Positions 48,083 through 58,673 of a stretch of DNA of 64,000 nucleotides are shown here, piece after piece. Every line of letters starts with the position of its first letter. The stretch's first letter is position 1. Source of the DNA: Hydrogenophaga aromaticivorans (GTDB lineage Bacteria > Pseudomonadota > Gammaproteobacteria > Burkholderiales > Burkholderiaceae_C). Both the position numbers and the translations under genes were made by a program. Under the pieces are notes generated by a model. That model had not been told where the DNA came from, did not search any database, and saw only the letters and a list, made by a program, of their open reading frames with translations. The stretch lies in NCBI RefSeq assembly GCF_013387465.1, contig NZ_VYGV01000006.1, forward strand, positions 777,638 through 841,637, read 5' to 3'.

Positions 48083-48347
48083 GGTTTTCTCCAGAGATTT
48101 TTTGGACGCAACCGCGCCCGCCATGGGAATCAACCGGGGAAGATTCGCGCCCGCTCCCGGAGCGCCGCGAACGGGTCGCAGCCGGGGGAAAGGACGGGGA
48201 ACCTGGGCAGGAAGCCGGGGCGGACGCAGCGGGTTGCGTCGATTGCGGGTAAACCCCGGAATTATAGCCGCTCACCCTCTGCGATTCGCCTCACCACGCC
48301 CCGAAAACGGGCATGTTTCAGGGCTCGTGCAGGCGGGTAACCCGGTT
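48083..48347. other. Region between the RNA methyltransferase gene and carA
   Basis: 265 bases. A perfect TATAAT on the minus strand (48266-48261) is the likely -10 of the carA promoter, giving a leader of about 170 bases. The leader is G/C-rich with repeated CCGGGG-like segments. I see no -35 box or recognisable riboswitch. Confidence 0.5.
48261..48266 (-). promoter_or_regulatory. Probable -10 element of the carAB promoter
   Basis: TATAAT on the minus strand in a GC-rich intergenic region. The -35 region at 17 bases is poor, so an activator or extended contact may be needed. It is placed between the upstream gene's stop and carA. Confidence 0.5.
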
Positions 48348-49115
48348 TCAGCGCCCGGCCGCGCTGGCGTGCAGGCAGATCGCCGCCGCCGCCGCCACGT
48401 TGAGCGACTCTTCGCCGCCTGGCTGGGCGATACGCACCTTTTGCGTTGCGAGCGCTTCCAGAGCCGGGCTCACGCCCTGCCCTTCGTGCCCGAGCACCCA
48501 GGCACAGGGCCAGGGCAACCGGGCCCTGTGCAGGAAATCGCCCTGGTGCGAACTGGTCACCAGCAGCGGCACCGACAGGCCGGCCAGATCGTCCACCGAC
48601 AGCCCCTCCACCAGGTGCAGTCCAAAGTGCGCGCCCATGCCGGCGCGCAACACCTTGGGCGACCACAGCGCCGCCGTGCCCTTGAGCGCCAGCACCTGGG
48701 CAAAGCCCATGGCCGCTGCGCTGCGCAGGATGGAGCCCACGTTGCCCGCGTCCTGCAACCGGTCCAGCACCACCGCTGCGGCACCGCTCTGCAGCGCAGC
48801 CGCTTGGGGCAGTTCCCAGACAAAACCCACACCCGCCGGGGACTCGAGACCGCTGATGCCGGCCATCAGCGCATCGGGAACGGTGACGATGTGGTCGGCC
48901 GCATCGCGCAGATCGTGCGGCGCCTGGCGCCAGAACGTCTCGGAAAAAACGGCGGTGACCGGCCGGAGTCCCCGGGCCAGCAGCGCGCGGCAGAGGTGAT
49001 CGCCCTCCAGCCAGACCTGGCCCTGCTTGCGGTAGGCGGCGTTGTCTTGTGCGAGTACACGCAGGCGCTTGAGCAGCGGGTTGTCGCGCGAGGTGATGGC
49101 GGTGGGGGCGTTCAT
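48348..49115 (-). CDS. TrmH/SpoU-family RNA 2'-O-methyltransferase
   Basis: SPOUT-fold enzyme expected to methylate a ribose 2'-OH in rRNA or tRNA (RlmB/TrmH group; exact target unknown). 255 aa from ATG 49115 ([20 protein letters not shown]). An N-terminal substrate-binding domain ([20 protein letters not shown]) is followed by the catalytic motifs: [20 protein letters not shown] (motif 1), [13 protein letters not shown] (motif 2) and [20 protein letters not shown] (motif 3). The start overlaps the rnhB stop (ATGA). The frame remains open upstream as antisense noise. Confidence 0.9.
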   Translation of the reverse strand: MNAPTAITSRDNPLLKRLRVLAQDNAAYRKQGQVWLEGDHLCRALLARGLRPVTAVFSETFWRQAPHDLRDAADHIVTVPDALMAGISGLESPAGVGFVWELPQAAALQSGAAAVVLDRLQDAGNVGSILRSAAAMGFAQVLALKGTAALWSPKVLRAGMGAHFGLHLVEGLSVDDLAGLSVPLLVTSSHQGDFLHRARLPWPCAWVLGHEGQGVSPALEALATQKVRIAQPGGEESLNVAAAAAICLHASAAGR

Positions 49116-49747
49116 GGCTTGGCTTGGGTGGTGGCCAGCACGCGCGCGACCGGTGCAAAGGAGCGGCGGTGTTCGGGCAAGGCGCCGTGGGTTTGCAGCG
49201 CCTGCAGGTGGACCACGGTGCCATAACCTTTGTGACGATCGAACCCGTATTCCGGATGCTGCAGGTGCAGCTCCTCCAGCAGGCGATCGCGCGTGACTTT
49301 GGCGAGGATCGAGGCCGCCGAAATGGCGGGCACCAGCGCATCGCCAGACACAATCGCTTCTGCCAACACGTCCAGCGCCGGCAGGCGGTTGCCATCCACC
49401 AGCACCTTGTTCGGTTTGAGACGCAGCCCCTGCACCGCGCGCTGCATCGCGAGCATTGTGGCCTGCAGGATGTTGAGGCGGTCGATCTCCTCCACCGAGG
49501 CCATCGCGATGCTGCAGCACAGCGCCTTGGCGCGAATTTCGTCGTAGAGCTTTTCGCGCCGCTTGGCGGTGAGCTGCTTGGAGTCGGCCAGGCCCCTGAT
49601 GGGTTTGCGTTCGTCCAGGATCACGGCCGCGGCCACCACCGGACCGGCCAGCGGGCCGCGCCCGGCCTCGTCCACGCCGGCCACCAGACCGGGCACGTCC
49701 CAGACCAGGGAGGCCTGTTCAGCTTTGAAGAACTTTTTCGATCGCAT
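49112..49747 (-). CDS. rnhB: Ribonuclease HII
   Basis: Cuts RNA in RNA-DNA hybrids, including single ribonucleotides in DNA. 211 aa from ATG 49747 ([20 protein letters not shown]). Catalytic residues are in [31 protein letters not shown] and [19 protein letters not shown]. This start lies 29 bases inside the end of lpxB; an open ATG at 49771 is less likely. The lpxA-lpxB-rnhB order is the standard one. Confidence 0.95.
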   Translation of the reverse strand: MRSKKFFKAEQASLVWDVPGLVAGVDEAGRGPLAGPVVAAAVILDERKPIRGLADSKQLTAKRREKLYDEIRAKALCCSIAMASVEEIDRLNILQATMLAMQRAVQGLRLKPNKVLVDGNRLPALDVLAEAIVSGDALVPAISAASILAKVTRDRLLEELHLQHPEYGFDRHKGYGTVVHLQALQTHGALPEHRRSFAPVARVLATTQAKP

Positions 49748-50864
49748 CGGTCGCGAGTTGGGCGGTGTCACGGTGCAAGGTTTGATGCAATTCAGCGAAC
49801 CGCGCCTGCAAGGCGGTGACTTTGTCGGGAGCGTCCAGCCAGTCCAGCGTGGCGCGGGCCAGTGCCTCGGGCGTTGCCGCGTCCTGCAGCAGCTCGGGCA
49901 CGACGAATTCGCCGCACAGGATGTTCGGCAGACCCACCCAGGGCTGCAATTGTTTGCGGCGCATGATGTGCCAGGACAGGCGGTTCATGTTGTAGGCGAT
50001 CACCATCGGCCGCTTGAACAGCGCGGCTTCCAGGGTGGCGGTACCGCTGGCGATCAGGGTGACATCGCAGGCGGCCAGCACGGCGTGCGATTGACCGTCA
50101 ACGAGGACCAGTGCGTCACCCAGACCGCTGGCCGCCGCCAAGTGGGCGATGCGTTCGCGCAGCGCCGGTACCACCGGCACGACAAAACGAAGCCCTGGCC
50201 GGGCCTTGAGCATCGCGACCGCGGCCGCAAAAAACCGCTCGGCGAGGTACTGCACCTCTGATGCCCGGCTGCCCGGGAGAATCGCCACCACGCAGTCCTC
50301 GTCGTGCAAGCCCAGCTGGCGCCGGGCGGCGGCGCGATCGGGCACCATGGGGATCATGTGCGCGATCGGATGGCCCACGTAGGTGGAAGCGATGCCGTGT
50401 TCGGCCAGCAGGGCCGGCTCAAACGGAAAAATGCAAAGCACATGGTCGGCCCCGCGCCGCACCTTTTCGATCTTCTCAGGCCGCCAGGCCCAGAAAGAGG
50501 GGCAGACGAAATGCACGGTACGCACGCCCGCGGCCTTGAGGTCGGCTTCCAGTCCAAAATTGAAATCGGGCGCATCCACGCCGATGAACAGCGCGGGCTG
50601 CTGTGCCAGCAGGCGCTCGCGCAAGCGTTTACGGATGCGCAGAATACCCAGCAGCTTGGGCAGCACCTCCAGGTAGCCCCGAACGGCGAGTTGGTCGCTC
50701 GGCCACCAGGCGTCAAATCCTTGCTCGACCATGCGCGGGCCGCCAATGCCTCCGGCCACCAGATCGGGCCAGCGCTGGCGCATGCTCTTCAGCAAGAGGC
50801 CGGCGAGCAGATCGCCGGACGTCTCGCCAGCCACCATCGCAAACCGGCGTTGCCCTGCTTCCAT
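49719..50864 (-). CDS. lpxB: Lipid-A-disaccharide synthase
   Basis: Joins UDP-2,3-diacylglucosamine and lipid X to make the lipid A disaccharide at the inner membrane. 381 aa from ATG 50864 ([20 protein letters not shown]); the upstream TTG 50879 is also open. Family markers: [17 protein letters not shown], the [17 protein letters not shown] stretch, [15 protein letters not shown], and [20 protein letters not shown]. It is downstream of lpxA and overlaps rnhB. Confidence 0.96.
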   Translation of the reverse strand: MEAGQRRFAMVAGETSGDLLAGLLLKSMRQRWPDLVAGGIGGPRMVEQGFDAWWPSDQLAVRGYLEVLPKLLGILRIRKRLRERLLAQQPALFIGVDAPDFNFGLEADLKAAGVRTVHFVCPSFWAWRPEKIEKVRRGADHVLCIFPFEPALLAEHGIASTYVGHPIAHMIPMVPDRAAARRQLGLHDEDCVVAILPGSRASEVQYLAERFFAAAVAMLKARPGLRFVVPVVPALRERIAHLAAASGLGDALVLVDGQSHAVLAACDVTLIASGTATLEAALFKRPMVIAYNMNRLSWHIMRRKQLQPWVGLPNILCGEFVVPELLQDAATPEALARATLDWLDAPDKVTALQARFAELHQTLHRDTAQLATDAIEKVLQS

Positions 50865-50883
50865 GGATGGGAACGACAAACCG

Positions 50884-51672
50884 TCAGCGGGCGATGCCGC
50901 GGGTCGCAGAAGCGAGAAAGCGGTTCATCATGTCCACATCGGGTGCCGCCTCGGGCAGGTCGCTCGCCAACGCCTCGATGCCACTGCGTGACTGCTCCAG
51001 GGTGAGGCCCTGGCGGTACAGCAGCTTGTGCATCAGTTTCACGGCGGCAACCCGCTCGGGCGAGAAGCCGCGGCGACGCAGACCCACGACGTTGAAGCCA
51101 CGCACCGCCAGCGGATTGCCATCCACCAGCATGAAAGGCGGCACATCCTGCGACACCGCGCTGGCAAAACCGATCATGGCGTGCGCGCCCACCGACACGA
51201 ACTGGTGGATACCCGTGAGGCCACCCACGGTGACCCAGTCGGCCAGGTGCACGTGCCCGGCCAGCGTGGTGTTGTTCGCCAGGGTCGTGTGGTTGTCGAC
51301 GTGGCAGTCGTGGGCGATGTGGGTGTAGGCCATGATCCAGTTGTCATGGCCCACGCTGGTCACGCCACCCGCACCGGGCACACCCAGGTTGAAGGTGCAG
51401 AACTCGCGGATGGTGTTGCGGTCGCCGATGGTGAGCTCAGTGGGTTCACCAGCGTACTTTTTGTCCTGCGGGACCGCACCCAGCGAGTTGAACTGGAAAA
51501 TGCGGTTGTCCCGTCCAATGGTGGTGCGACCTTCGATGACGCAATGCGCGCCCACCGTGGTGCCCGCACCGATCTTCACATGCGGGCCGATGACGGTGTA
51601 AGGACCGATGCTGACCGTGCCATCGATCTCGGCCGCCGGGTCCACCAGCGCCGTGGCATGAATCTTTGTCAC
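50884..51672 (-). CDS. lpxA: UDP-N-acetylglucosamine acyltransferase
   Basis: First step of lipid A synthesis; transfers 3-hydroxyacyl from ACP to UDP-GlcNAc. 262 aa. Left-handed beta-helix hexapeptide repeats ([20 protein letters not shown]) cover the N-terminal part, the catalytic His is in [15 protein letters not shown], and a C-terminal helical domain follows. It starts at GTG 51672 (reads [16 protein letters not shown]), with GGAG 11 bases or GAGATC 8 bases upstream. It is 19 bases after fabZ. Confidence 0.97.
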   Translation of the reverse strand: MTKIHATALVDPAAEIDGTVSIGPYTVIGPHVKIGAGTTVGAHCVIEGRTTIGRDNRIFQFNSLGAVPQDKKYAGEPTELTIGDRNTIREFCTFNLGVPGAGGVTSVGHDNWIMAYTHIAHDCHVDNHTTLANNTTLAGHVHLADWVTVGGLTGIHQFVSVGAHAMIGFASAVSQDVPPFMLVDGNPLAVRGFNVVGLRRRGFSPERVAAVKLMHKLLYRQGLTLEQSRSGIEALASDLPEAAPDVDMMNRFLASATRGIAR

Positions 51673-51691
51673 GAACTGATCTCCGCTGCGC

Positions 51692-52132
51692 TCAGGCGAC
51701 GGTGCGCATGGTGCACATCAGTTCGGCTTCGCAGACCATCTTGCCGTCCACGGTGCACACACCCTTGAACTTGAATATGCCGGCCTTCATGCGCTCCAGC
51801 GTCACGTCCATGATCAGCTGGTCGCCCGGTTCAACCGGGCGCTTGAAGCGCGCCGCGTCAATGCCGGCGAAGTAATAGACCGACTTTTCATCGGGGACCG
51901 AGCCCACCACTTCGAAGGCCAGCAAGGCGGCTGCCTGCGCCATGGCTTCGAGCATGAGCACACCGGGCATCACGGGCCGGTGCGGAAAGTGCCCTTCAAA
52001 AAAGGGCTCGTTCATGGTCACATTCTTCAGCGCCTTGATGCGCTTGCCCGGTTCGAGTTCGAGCACACGGTCCACCAGCAGGAACGGATAACGGTGTGGC
52101 AACTTCTTGAGAATCTGGTGGATGTCCATCAT
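51692..52132 (-). CDS. fabZ: 3-hydroxyacyl-ACP dehydratase FabZ
   Basis: Dehydrates 3-hydroxyacyl-ACP in fatty acid elongation, competing with LpxA/LpxD for hydroxyacyl-ACP. 146 aa from ATG 52132 ([20 protein letters not shown]). Hot-dog fold with catalytic H48 and E62 in [20 protein letters not shown]. The start overlaps the lpxD stop (ATGA), tying its expression to the lipid A genes. The open frame continues upstream in lpxD antiphase and is ignored. Confidence 0.97.
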   Translation of the reverse strand: MMDIHQILKKLPHRYPFLLVDRVLELEPGKRIKALKNVTMNEPFFEGHFPHRPVMPGVLMLEAMAQAAALLAFEVVGSVPDEKSVYYFAGIDAARFKRPVEPGDQLIMDVTLERMKAGIFKFKGVCTVDGKMVCEAELMCTMRTVA

Positions 52133-53181
52133 GGCTTGGGCGTCACTTGGGTCGCTTGTTCGATGGCCTGCTCCACGGCCTTGAGCCGTTCGCGCAGGCG
52201 GTTGAGTTGTTTGAGGGAGGCGGCATTCTTTTCCCAGCTCGCATTGTCGTCGATGGGAAACATGCCGGTGTAGTGACCAGGCCTGGAAATGGAGCGCGTC
52301 ACCACGGAAGCCGCCGAGATGTTCACGCCATCGGCCAGGGTCAGATGCCCGAGCACCACCGCACCACCACCCACGGTGCAGTGGGCACCGATGGTGGCGC
52401 TGCCCGCCACCCCCACGCAACCGGCCATGGCCGAGTGCGCCCCGATGTGCACGTTGTGGCCGATCTGGATCAGGTTGTCGAGCTTGACGCCGTCTTCGAT
52501 GACGGTGTCGTCCAGCGCACCACGGTCGATGCAGGTATTGGCGCCGATCTCGACATCGTTTCCGATGCGCACCGCGCCCAGCTGCTCGATCTTGACCCAC
52601 TGACCTTTGTGAGGCGCAAAGCCGAATCCATCGGCACCAATCACCACTCCTGGGTGCAGCACGCAGCGTTCACCCACGCTGCAACGTTCGCCCAGGGTGA
52701 CACGCGGGTGCAGCAATGACTGCTCTCCGACCATGGCGCCCGCGCCGATCACCGTGTGTGAACCCAGACGCGCACCGGCACCGATGCGGGCACCGGGTCC
52801 GACGGTCACGAAAGCTGCAATGTCCACGCCCTCGCCGATCAAGGCGTCGGGGTGGATGCTGGCCAGCGGATCGATCCGGGGTTCGGGTCGGGGTTCGTGC
52901 TGCGCCCGCCACCACTGGGTCAGACGGGCAAAGTAGAGGTAGGGATCGTCCGTCACGATGCAGGCACCACGAAGAGCGGCCACGGCCTGCAAGGCCGGTG
53001 GAACGATCAGCGCCGATGCGCGGGTGGTCTCGATCTGGCTGGCGTATCGGGCCTGCGCCACGAACGCGAGGTCGTGCGTGCCCGCCGTGGACAAAGGTGC
53101 GAGCCGCTGGATGAGCGCATGGGCGTCGCCGTGCAACTGACCACCCAGGGCCTCAACAATAGACCCCAGGGATCTCGACAT
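52129..53181 (-). CDS. lpxD: UDP-3-O-(3-hydroxyacyl)glucosamine N-acyltransferase
   Basis: Third step of lipid A synthesis, N-acylation of UDP-3-O-acyl-GlcN. 350 aa from ATG 53181 ([20 protein letters not shown]); TTG 53187 is an open alternative. An N-terminal uridine-binding domain precedes a long left-handed beta-helix ([20 protein letters not shown]). The catalytic His region is [20 protein letters not shown], and a C-terminal helix follows. It is downstream of ompH. Confidence 0.97.
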   Translation of the reverse strand: MSRSLGSIVEALGGQLHGDAHALIQRLAPLSTAGTHDLAFVAQARYASQIETTRASALIVPPALQAVAALRGACIVTDDPYLYFARLTQWWRAQHEPRPEPRIDPLASIHPDALIGEGVDIAAFVTVGPGARIGAGARLGSHTVIGAGAMVGEQSLLHPRVTLGERCSVGERCVLHPGVVIGADGFGFAPHKGQWVKIEQLGAVRIGNDVEIGANTCIDRGALDDTVIEDGVKLDNLIQIGHNVHIGAHSAMAGCVGVAGSATIGAHCTVGGGAVVLGHLTLADGVNISAASVVTRSISRPGHYTGMFPIDDNASWEKNAASLKQLNRLRERLKAVEQAIEQATQVTPKP

Positions 53182-53199
53182 CGTCAACCCCGCGGCGCC

Positions 53200-53718
53200 T
53201 TATTTGGCGCTGTTCAAAGCATCAATCACCTTGGCCGTGATGTCGAGCTTCGGGTTGATATAGGCCGCGTCCTGGATGATCAGGTCGTATTTTTCAGCCT
53301 CGGCGACCTTCTTGAGCGCACGATTGGCCCGATCAACCACTTGTTGAAGGGCTTCACTCTTCCGGAGGGCCAGATCTTCCTGGAACTCCCGCTGCTTGCG
53401 CTGGAATTCGCGATCCTGCTCCACCAGCTGGCGCTGGCGGGTGATCCGCTGCGCCTCGGGCAGCGTCGGTGCTTCGCGTTCAAACTTCTCAGAAGAACTT
53501 TTCAGCTGAACACCGAGGGCCTGGATCTCTTTCTCACGCGGTGAGAAATCCTGCTCCAGTTTTGCCGTCAGGGATTTGGCCAACGCCGAGTCCCGGACAA
53601 TCGAGTCCAGGTTGACGGCGCCGATCCGAACTTCCTGAGCCGACACAGACGACCCTGCGGCCGCCATCAGAAAAACCGACAGCAACCCGTGCAAAAAGAG
53701 CCGAGGAAACTTGTTCAT
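53200..53718 (-). CDS. skp: OmpH/Skp periplasmic chaperone
   Basis: Trimeric periplasmic chaperone that holds unfolded outer-membrane proteins before delivery to BAM. 172 aa. A signal peptide (LFLHGLLSVFLMAAAGSSVS, ending SAQE) precedes a charged, coiled-coil-rich body (ALAKSLTAKLEQDFSPREKE and EREAPTLPEAQRITRQRQLV). The start ATG 53718 overlaps the bamA stop by one base (TGATG), so it is coupled to bamA. Standard bamA-ompH-lpxD order. Confidence 0.95.
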   Translation of the reverse strand: MNKFPRLFLHGLLSVFLMAAAGSSVSAQEVRIGAVNLDSIVRDSALAKSLTAKLEQDFSPREKEIQALGVQLKSSSEKFEREAPTLPEAQRITRQRQLVEQDREFQRKQREFQEDLALRKSEALQQVVDRANRALKKVAEAEKYDLIIQDAAYINPKLDITAKVIDALNSAK

Positions 53719-56018
53719 CAAAAGGACGTTCCGATCTGAAACTGGAATTTCTGGATTCTATCCCCGTCGAACTTGCGCACAGGGTTGGCATAGGCAAAAC
53801 GCAGAGGGCCGATGGGCGAGATCCAGCTCAGGCCCACACCAACGGAGGCCCGCATTTCGCCGAAGTCCACTTTCTGCGATTCGCCAAACACGTTGCCCAC
53901 GTCGACAAAGCCGAACCAGCGCAAGGTGCGGTCGTTGCCCGCGCCCGGGAAGGGTGCGATGAACTCCAGATTGGCCACAAAATTGCGCGCGCCACCGATG
54001 TTGACGGTCTCACCCGTGGTGGATCCGATGACCGCCGACGTGGGGCCCAGGGTGCCTTGCTCAAAGCCACGAACCGAACCAAGGCCGCCGCCGTAGAAGT
54101 TGCGCAACACCGGAAAAGGCTCTCCGCCCATGCCCTTGCCGACACCCAGCTCGGTGTTGAAGGCCAGCGTGTACTGGCGCGTCAAGGGAACGTATTGCTG
54201 GAACTGGTAGCTCAGCTTGACATAGCGCTTGTCGCTGCCCAGACCAAATTCGGTGTTGAAACGCTGCAAACGGCCGTCGGACGGCACGAGCGCACTGTCG
54301 CGCTCGTCGCGGGCCCAGCCAATGGTGGCCGGCAGGTAGGTTCCGCCCTGGCCACGGTAGGCTTCGGGCAATTGATCGCCTTCATCGACCTTCACGCGCT
54401 CGGCACCCACACCGAAGTAGACGGTGTCGCGTTCGGTGAATGGCACCCCGAAGCGCACACCGACACCGGGGGTGGAGATCTCGTAGTCACCACCTTGGGC
54501 GTCGTAGGGGCGCGTGGTCTTGTAGTACAGGTCGAAGGTGCGGGAAATGCCGTCCGCCGTGAAATACGGATTGGTGGTGCTCAGCACGAACTGGCGGTTG
54601 AACTCACTGGTGTTGAGGTCCAGTCCCAGGTAGTTGCCACTGCCGAACACGTTCTCCTGCTTGATGCTGGCCAGGAATGACAGCTTGTCAGCCTGGGAAT
54701 AACCAGCGCCGATGGACAGGTTGCCGGTCGGCTTCTCTGCGACGCTCACCGTCAGGTCCACCTGGTCATTGGTGCCGGGCACGGGCTCGGTATCGATCCC
54801 GACCTCGGTGAAAAAGCCCAGACGGTCCACCCGGTCGCGCGACAGGCGGATGCGGTCGCTGTCGTACCAGGCCGATTCGAGCTGACGGAACTCGCGGCGG
54901 ATGACTTCGTCGCGCGTGCGGTTGTTGCCTTCCACATTGATGCGGCGCACATAGACGCGGCGCGACGGCTGGGCGCGCAACACGAACGCCACCCGGTTGT
55001 TGACACGGTCGATCTCTGGCGCGGCTTCGACTTGTGCGAAAGCGTAGCCAAACCCACCAAAGTAGTCGGTGAACGCCTTGACTGTGCGACTCACGTCTTC
55101 GGCGTTGTAGGCCTCGCCCACCTTCAGGCTGACGAGCGACTTGAACTCTTCTTCCTTGCCCAGGTACTCGCCCTGCAAGGCCACCGACGACACCACAAAA
55201 CGATTGCCTTCGGTGATGTTGATGGTGACCGACATGTCTTGCTTGTCGGGCGAGATGGCCACCTGGGTCGAATCGACCCGGAACTCCAGGTAGCCACGTG
55301 TCAGGTAGTGCGAACGCAAGTTCTCGAGGTCGGCGTTGAGCTTGGCGCGCGAATAGCGGTCGGACTTGGTGTACCAGCTCAGCCAGCCACCGGTATCCAG
55401 ATCAAACAGGTTGCGCAGGGTGGCTTCACTGAAGGCCTGGTTGCCAACGATGCGGATGTCCTTGATCTTGGCCACATCGCCCTCGATCACGCTGAAGTTC
55501 AGGTTGACGCGGTTGCGCTCGCCCGGCGTGACCGTGGTGGCGACCTGAGCGGCGTACATGCTGCGGTTGATGTACTGGCGCTTGAGTTCCTGCTCGGCAC
55601 GATCGGCCAACGCCTTGTCATAAGGCCGTCCTTCGGCCAGACCGACGTCACGCAGGGACTTCTTGAGCACCTCGGCATCAAACTCCTTGATGCCGGAAAA
55701 GCTCACATCGGCCACCGTGGGACGTTCTTCGACGATCACCACCAGCACATCACCGTTGACCTGCAGGCGAACGTCGCTGAAAAGGCCCAGACCAAACAGC
55801 GAGCGGATCGCCGTGGAGCCCTTTTCATCGTTGTACTGCTCGCCGATACGGAATGGCAACGAGGCGAACACGGTGCCGGGCTCCACACGTTGCAGGCCCT
55901 CGACGCGGATGTCGCGCAGGGTGAACGGGTCCACCGCCCATGCGGGCAAGGCCGTCAGCAAGAGGGACGCTGCCGCTGTGAACGACAAGCCACGCAGTCT
56001 GTTTGTGATTATTTTCAT
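53718..56018 (-). CDS. bamA: Outer membrane protein assembly factor BamA
   Basis: Central BAM barrel that inserts beta-barrel proteins; partner of BamD (8.8 kb). 766 aa. A signal peptide (SFTAAASLLLTALPAWAVD) is followed by five POTRA repeats (starting FTLRDIRVEGLQRVEPGTVF) to about residue 420. The C-terminal 16-strand barrel has the conserved VRGFEQGTLGP loop and ends in FQFQIGTSF with terminal Phe. The start is ATG 56018. It lies 12 bases after rseP and overlaps ompH. Confidence 0.98.
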   Translation of the reverse strand: MKIITNRLRGLSFTAAASLLLTALPAWAVDPFTLRDIRVEGLQRVEPGTVFASLPFRIGEQYNDEKGSTAIRSLFGLGLFSDVRLQVNGDVLVVIVEERPTVADVSFSGIKEFDAEVLKKSLRDVGLAEGRPYDKALADRAEQELKRQYINRSMYAAQVATTVTPGERNRVNLNFSVIEGDVAKIKDIRIVGNQAFSEATLRNLFDLDTGGWLSWYTKSDRYSRAKLNADLENLRSHYLTRGYLEFRVDSTQVAISPDKQDMSVTINITEGNRFVVSSVALQGEYLGKEEEFKSLVSLKVGEAYNAEDVSRTVKAFTDYFGGFGYAFAQVEAAPEIDRVNNRVAFVLRAQPSRRVYVRRINVEGNNRTRDEVIRREFRQLESAWYDSDRIRLSRDRVDRLGFFTEVGIDTEPVPGTNDQVDLTVSVAEKPTGNLSIGAGYSQADKLSFLASIKQENVFGSGNYLGLDLNTSEFNRQFVLSTTNPYFTADGISRTFDLYYKTTRPYDAQGGDYEISTPGVGVRFGVPFTERDTVYFGVGAERVKVDEGDQLPEAYRGQGGTYLPATIGWARDERDSALVPSDGRLQRFNTEFGLGSDKRYVKLSYQFQQYVPLTRQYTLAFNTELGVGKGMGGEPFPVLRNFYGGGLGSVRGFEQGTLGPTSAVIGSTTGETVNIGGARNFVANLEFIAPFPGAGNDRTLRWFGFVDVGNVFGESQKVDFGEMRASVGVGLSWISPIGPLRFAYANPVRKFDGDRIQKFQFQIGTSF

Positions 56019-56030
56019 GAGGATAAACGT

Positions 56031-57398
56031 TCAGCCTGCCAAGCGGGCCACATCATTGAACAAGGCGACGGACATCAACGCCAGAAGAATCGCAACACCA
56101 CCGCGCTGCAGGCGCTCCATCCAGACGTCAGACACGCTGCGCCCGGTCACACCCTCCCAAAGATAATACATCAGGTGCCCTCCATCGAGGACCGGCAGCG
56201 GCAACAGGTTGAGCACCCCCAGGCTGACGCTGATCAGCGCCAGAAACAACAGATAGGAAGTCAGGCCCAGGCTGGCCGATTTGCCCGCGTAGTCGGCAAT
56301 CGTCAAAGGGCCGCTGAGGTTCTTGATCGAGGCCTCGCCGATCACCATGCGCCCCATCATCTTGAGCGTGAGCCAGGAAACCTCCCACGTGCGCACGGCG
56401 CCCAGCCACAAACCGTCCACCGGCCCATGGCGCACCAGGGTCATGGCGGGCGCAGCACCCACGTAGGCACCAATGCGCCCGACCCAGGCGCCTTCGATCT
56501 GCTCGGGTTTCGGCCGCACCGGCAAGGTCAGGCGTTCGGCACCCCGCTGCAGCAGCCACTGTTGCTCGCGCGGCTCCCCCTGCGGGCCCACCGCTTCGCG
56601 AATCAGGGTGCGCAGGCTTTGACCATCGGCCACCGCTCGGCCGTCCACCTGCAGCACCAGATCGCCCACGCGCAAGCCGGCGGCTTCGCCTGCGCCGCCC
56701 GGCAGCATCTCGCCCAGCTGGGGTGCGGTCCAGGGCGCCAGGATGCCGATGCGCCGGAACAGGCTCGCGTCGGCATCGCGCACGTCCAGCGTGCTCAGGG
56801 GCAAGGTGATGGCGTGCGCGGGCTCACCCTCTCCGCGCGCCACCCACAGCGTCATGTCTTCGCCCGACAGAGCCGCTTGTGTCAATTGCCAGCGCAGATC
56901 TTCAAACGACGACACGGCAACCGGCTCGGAATCGCTACCCGCGCCCATCTGTGAAACCCACTCGCCGCCTTGCAGCCCCGCCTGTTGCGCCAGCGAACCG
57001 GCCACCGGCGCCGCCAGCACCGGCTTGGGCTCTTCCACACCCGACCAGTTCACCACCGCATACAACAGCACGGCGAGCAACAGGTTGGCCACCGGCCCCG
57101 CTGCCACGATGGCGGCGCGCGACTTCAGCGGCTGGGTGTTGAATGCGAGATGGCGCTCGGCGGCGTCCACCGGCGCTTCGCGCTCGTCCAGCATGCGCAC
57201 ATAACCGCCCAGGGGCAGCGCACACAGCACGAACTCGGTCGGGCTACCCTTGCGTTGCCAGCGCAGCAGGGGTTTGCCGAAACCGACCGAGAAACGCAGC
57301 ACTTTCACGCCACAGGCCACAGCCACCCGGTAGTGCCCGTATTCGTGCACGGTGATCAGCAGGCCGAGGGCCACCACAAAAGCGATCAGGGTCAACAT
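56031..57398 (-). CDS. rseP: Site-2 intramembrane zinc protease RseP
   Basis: Inner-membrane protease that releases the envelope stress sigma factor by cutting its anti-sigma factor. 455 aa. The active site is HEYGH (H18, E19, H22) in the first membrane segment, and the second metal motif is LPVLDGGHLMYYL near the C-terminus. Two PDZ-like periplasmic regions lie between (PVAGSLAQQAGLQGGEWVSQ and PGGAGEAAGLRVGDLVLQVD). The start is ATG 57398. Downstream of dxr in the standard order. Confidence 0.97.
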   Translation of the reverse strand: MLTLIAFVVALGLLITVHEYGHYRVAVACGVKVLRFSVGFGKPLLRWQRKGSPTEFVLCALPLGGYVRMLDEREAPVDAAERHLAFNTQPLKSRAAIVAAGPVANLLLAVLLYAVVNWSGVEEPKPVLAAPVAGSLAQQAGLQGGEWVSQMGAGSDSEPVAVSSFEDLRWQLTQAALSGEDMTLWVARGEGEPAHAITLPLSTLDVRDADASLFRRIGILAPWTAPQLGEMLPGGAGEAAGLRVGDLVLQVDGRAVADGQSLRTLIREAVGPQGEPREQQWLLQRGAERLTLPVRPKPEQIEGAWVGRIGAYVGAAPAMTLVRHGPVDGLWLGAVRTWEVSWLTLKMMGRMVIGEASIKNLSGPLTIADYAGKSASLGLTSYLLFLALISVSLGVLNLLPLPVLDGGHLMYYLWEGVTGRSVSDVWMERLQRGGVAILLALMSVALFNDVARLAG

Positions 57399-57480
57399 GG
57401 GCAGGGTCCTGCAATGACAGGGACAAGCTTGTTCAGGGACGACACCGACCGCCGGTGTCCGCGACCGTCAGGAACTTCGG

Positions 57481-58668
57481 TCAGGCCGCGCAACGTGCAA
57501 CCACCGTCCCAGCCACTGCGCGTGCCTCGGCATCGATGGCCATCAGATCACCCAGGCCCACCGGCTTGGAGGGGCTCATGGCGCCCAAAGTTGCATGGTT
57601 GACCGCGTGAATCTGGTCAAAGCGCAGTCGCCGGTCGAGAAACGCGGCCACGGCCACCTCATTGGCCGCGTTGAGCACGGCGGTGGTGCCGACCGGACCG
57701 GCCAGAGACTCCCAGGCCAGTCGCAGACCGGGGAAGCGCTGGTCGTCCGGTTTCTCGAAACTGAGTGCGCCCAAGGTCGAAAAATCAAGCGCCGCAGCAC
57801 CCGACGCGATGCGCTCGGGCCAGGAAAGCCCATAGGCAATGGGCACACGCATGTCGGGCGTGCCCAGTTGTGCCACCACCGAACGGTCGTGGTACTGCAC
57901 CATGGAGTGGATCACGCTCTGCGGGTGGATCACCACCTCGATCTGCGCTGGCGCCAGACCGAACAGGTAGCGGGCCTCGATCACCTCTAGCGCCTTGTTC
58001 ATCATGGTCGCGGAATCCACCGAGATCTTGCGTCCCATGACCCAGTTCGGGTGGGCGCAGGCCTCTTCGGGTGTGACGAGATGGAGGGTTTGCGGATCAC
58101 GCTGGCGGAACGGCCCACCGGAAGCCGTGAGCACGATCTTTTCCACCCGGCGTTCCCAGGTGGCGTGATCTTCGGGCAGCGACTGGAAAACCGCCGAGTG
58201 CTCGCTGTCGATGGGCAACAACGTCGCCCCGCCCTCGCGCACCGCCCGCATGAACAGCTCACCGCCCACCACCAGGGCCTCCTTGTTGGCCAGCAGCAGC
58301 TTCTTGCCGGCCTGCGCCGCGGCGAGGCTGGGGGCCAGTCCGGCCGCCCCCACAATCGCCGCCATCACGGCGTGCACCTCGGGGTCGGAACTGACTTCGC
58401 ACAGCGCTCGGTCGCCCGCCAGCACCTGAACCGGCAAGCCCAGCGCTTTCACGCGGGCGGCCAGTTGCGCGGCATGGGGGGCGCTGGCCATCACGGCGTA
58501 GCGCGGGGAAAAAACCTGGCACTGCTGGAGCAAGATTTCCACCTGGGTGGCCGCGGTGAGGGCATACACCCGGTAGCGGTCGGGATGGCGGGCGATCACA
58601 TCCAGCGTGCTGGTACCGATCGATCCGGTCGACCCGAGAATGGTGATGTTCTGGTGAAAAGCGGTCAT
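57481..58668 (-). CDS. dxr: 1-deoxy-D-xylulose-5-phosphate reductoisomerase
   Basis: First committed enzyme of the MEP isoprenoid pathway, NADPH-dependent. 395 aa from ATG 58668 ([20 protein letters not shown]). The nucleotide loop is GSTGSIG at residues 11-17. The metal/substrate segment has [30 protein letters not shown] and the signature [20 protein letters not shown]. It works in the same pathway as IspG (0.7-2 kb). 5 bases separate it from cdsA. Confidence 0.97.
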   Translation of the reverse strand: MTAFHQNITILGSTGSIGTSTLDVIARHPDRYRVYALTAATQVEILLQQCQVFSPRYAVMASAPHAAQLAARVKALGLPVQVLAGDRALCEVSSDPEVHAVMAAIVGAAGLAPSLAAAQAGKKLLLANKEALVVGGELFMRAVREGGATLLPIDSEHSAVFQSLPEDHATWERRVEKIVLTASGGPFRQRDPQTLHLVTPEEACAHPNWVMGRKISVDSATMMNKALEVIEARYLFGLAPAQIEVVIHPQSVIHSMVQYHDRSVVAQLGTPDMRVPIAYGLSWPERIASGAAALDFSTLGALSFEKPDDQRFPGLRLAWESLAGPVGTTAVLNAANEVAVAAFLDRRLRFDQIHAVNHATLGAMSPSKPVGLGDLMAIDAEARAVAGTVVARCAA

Positions 58669-58673
58669 GGTGT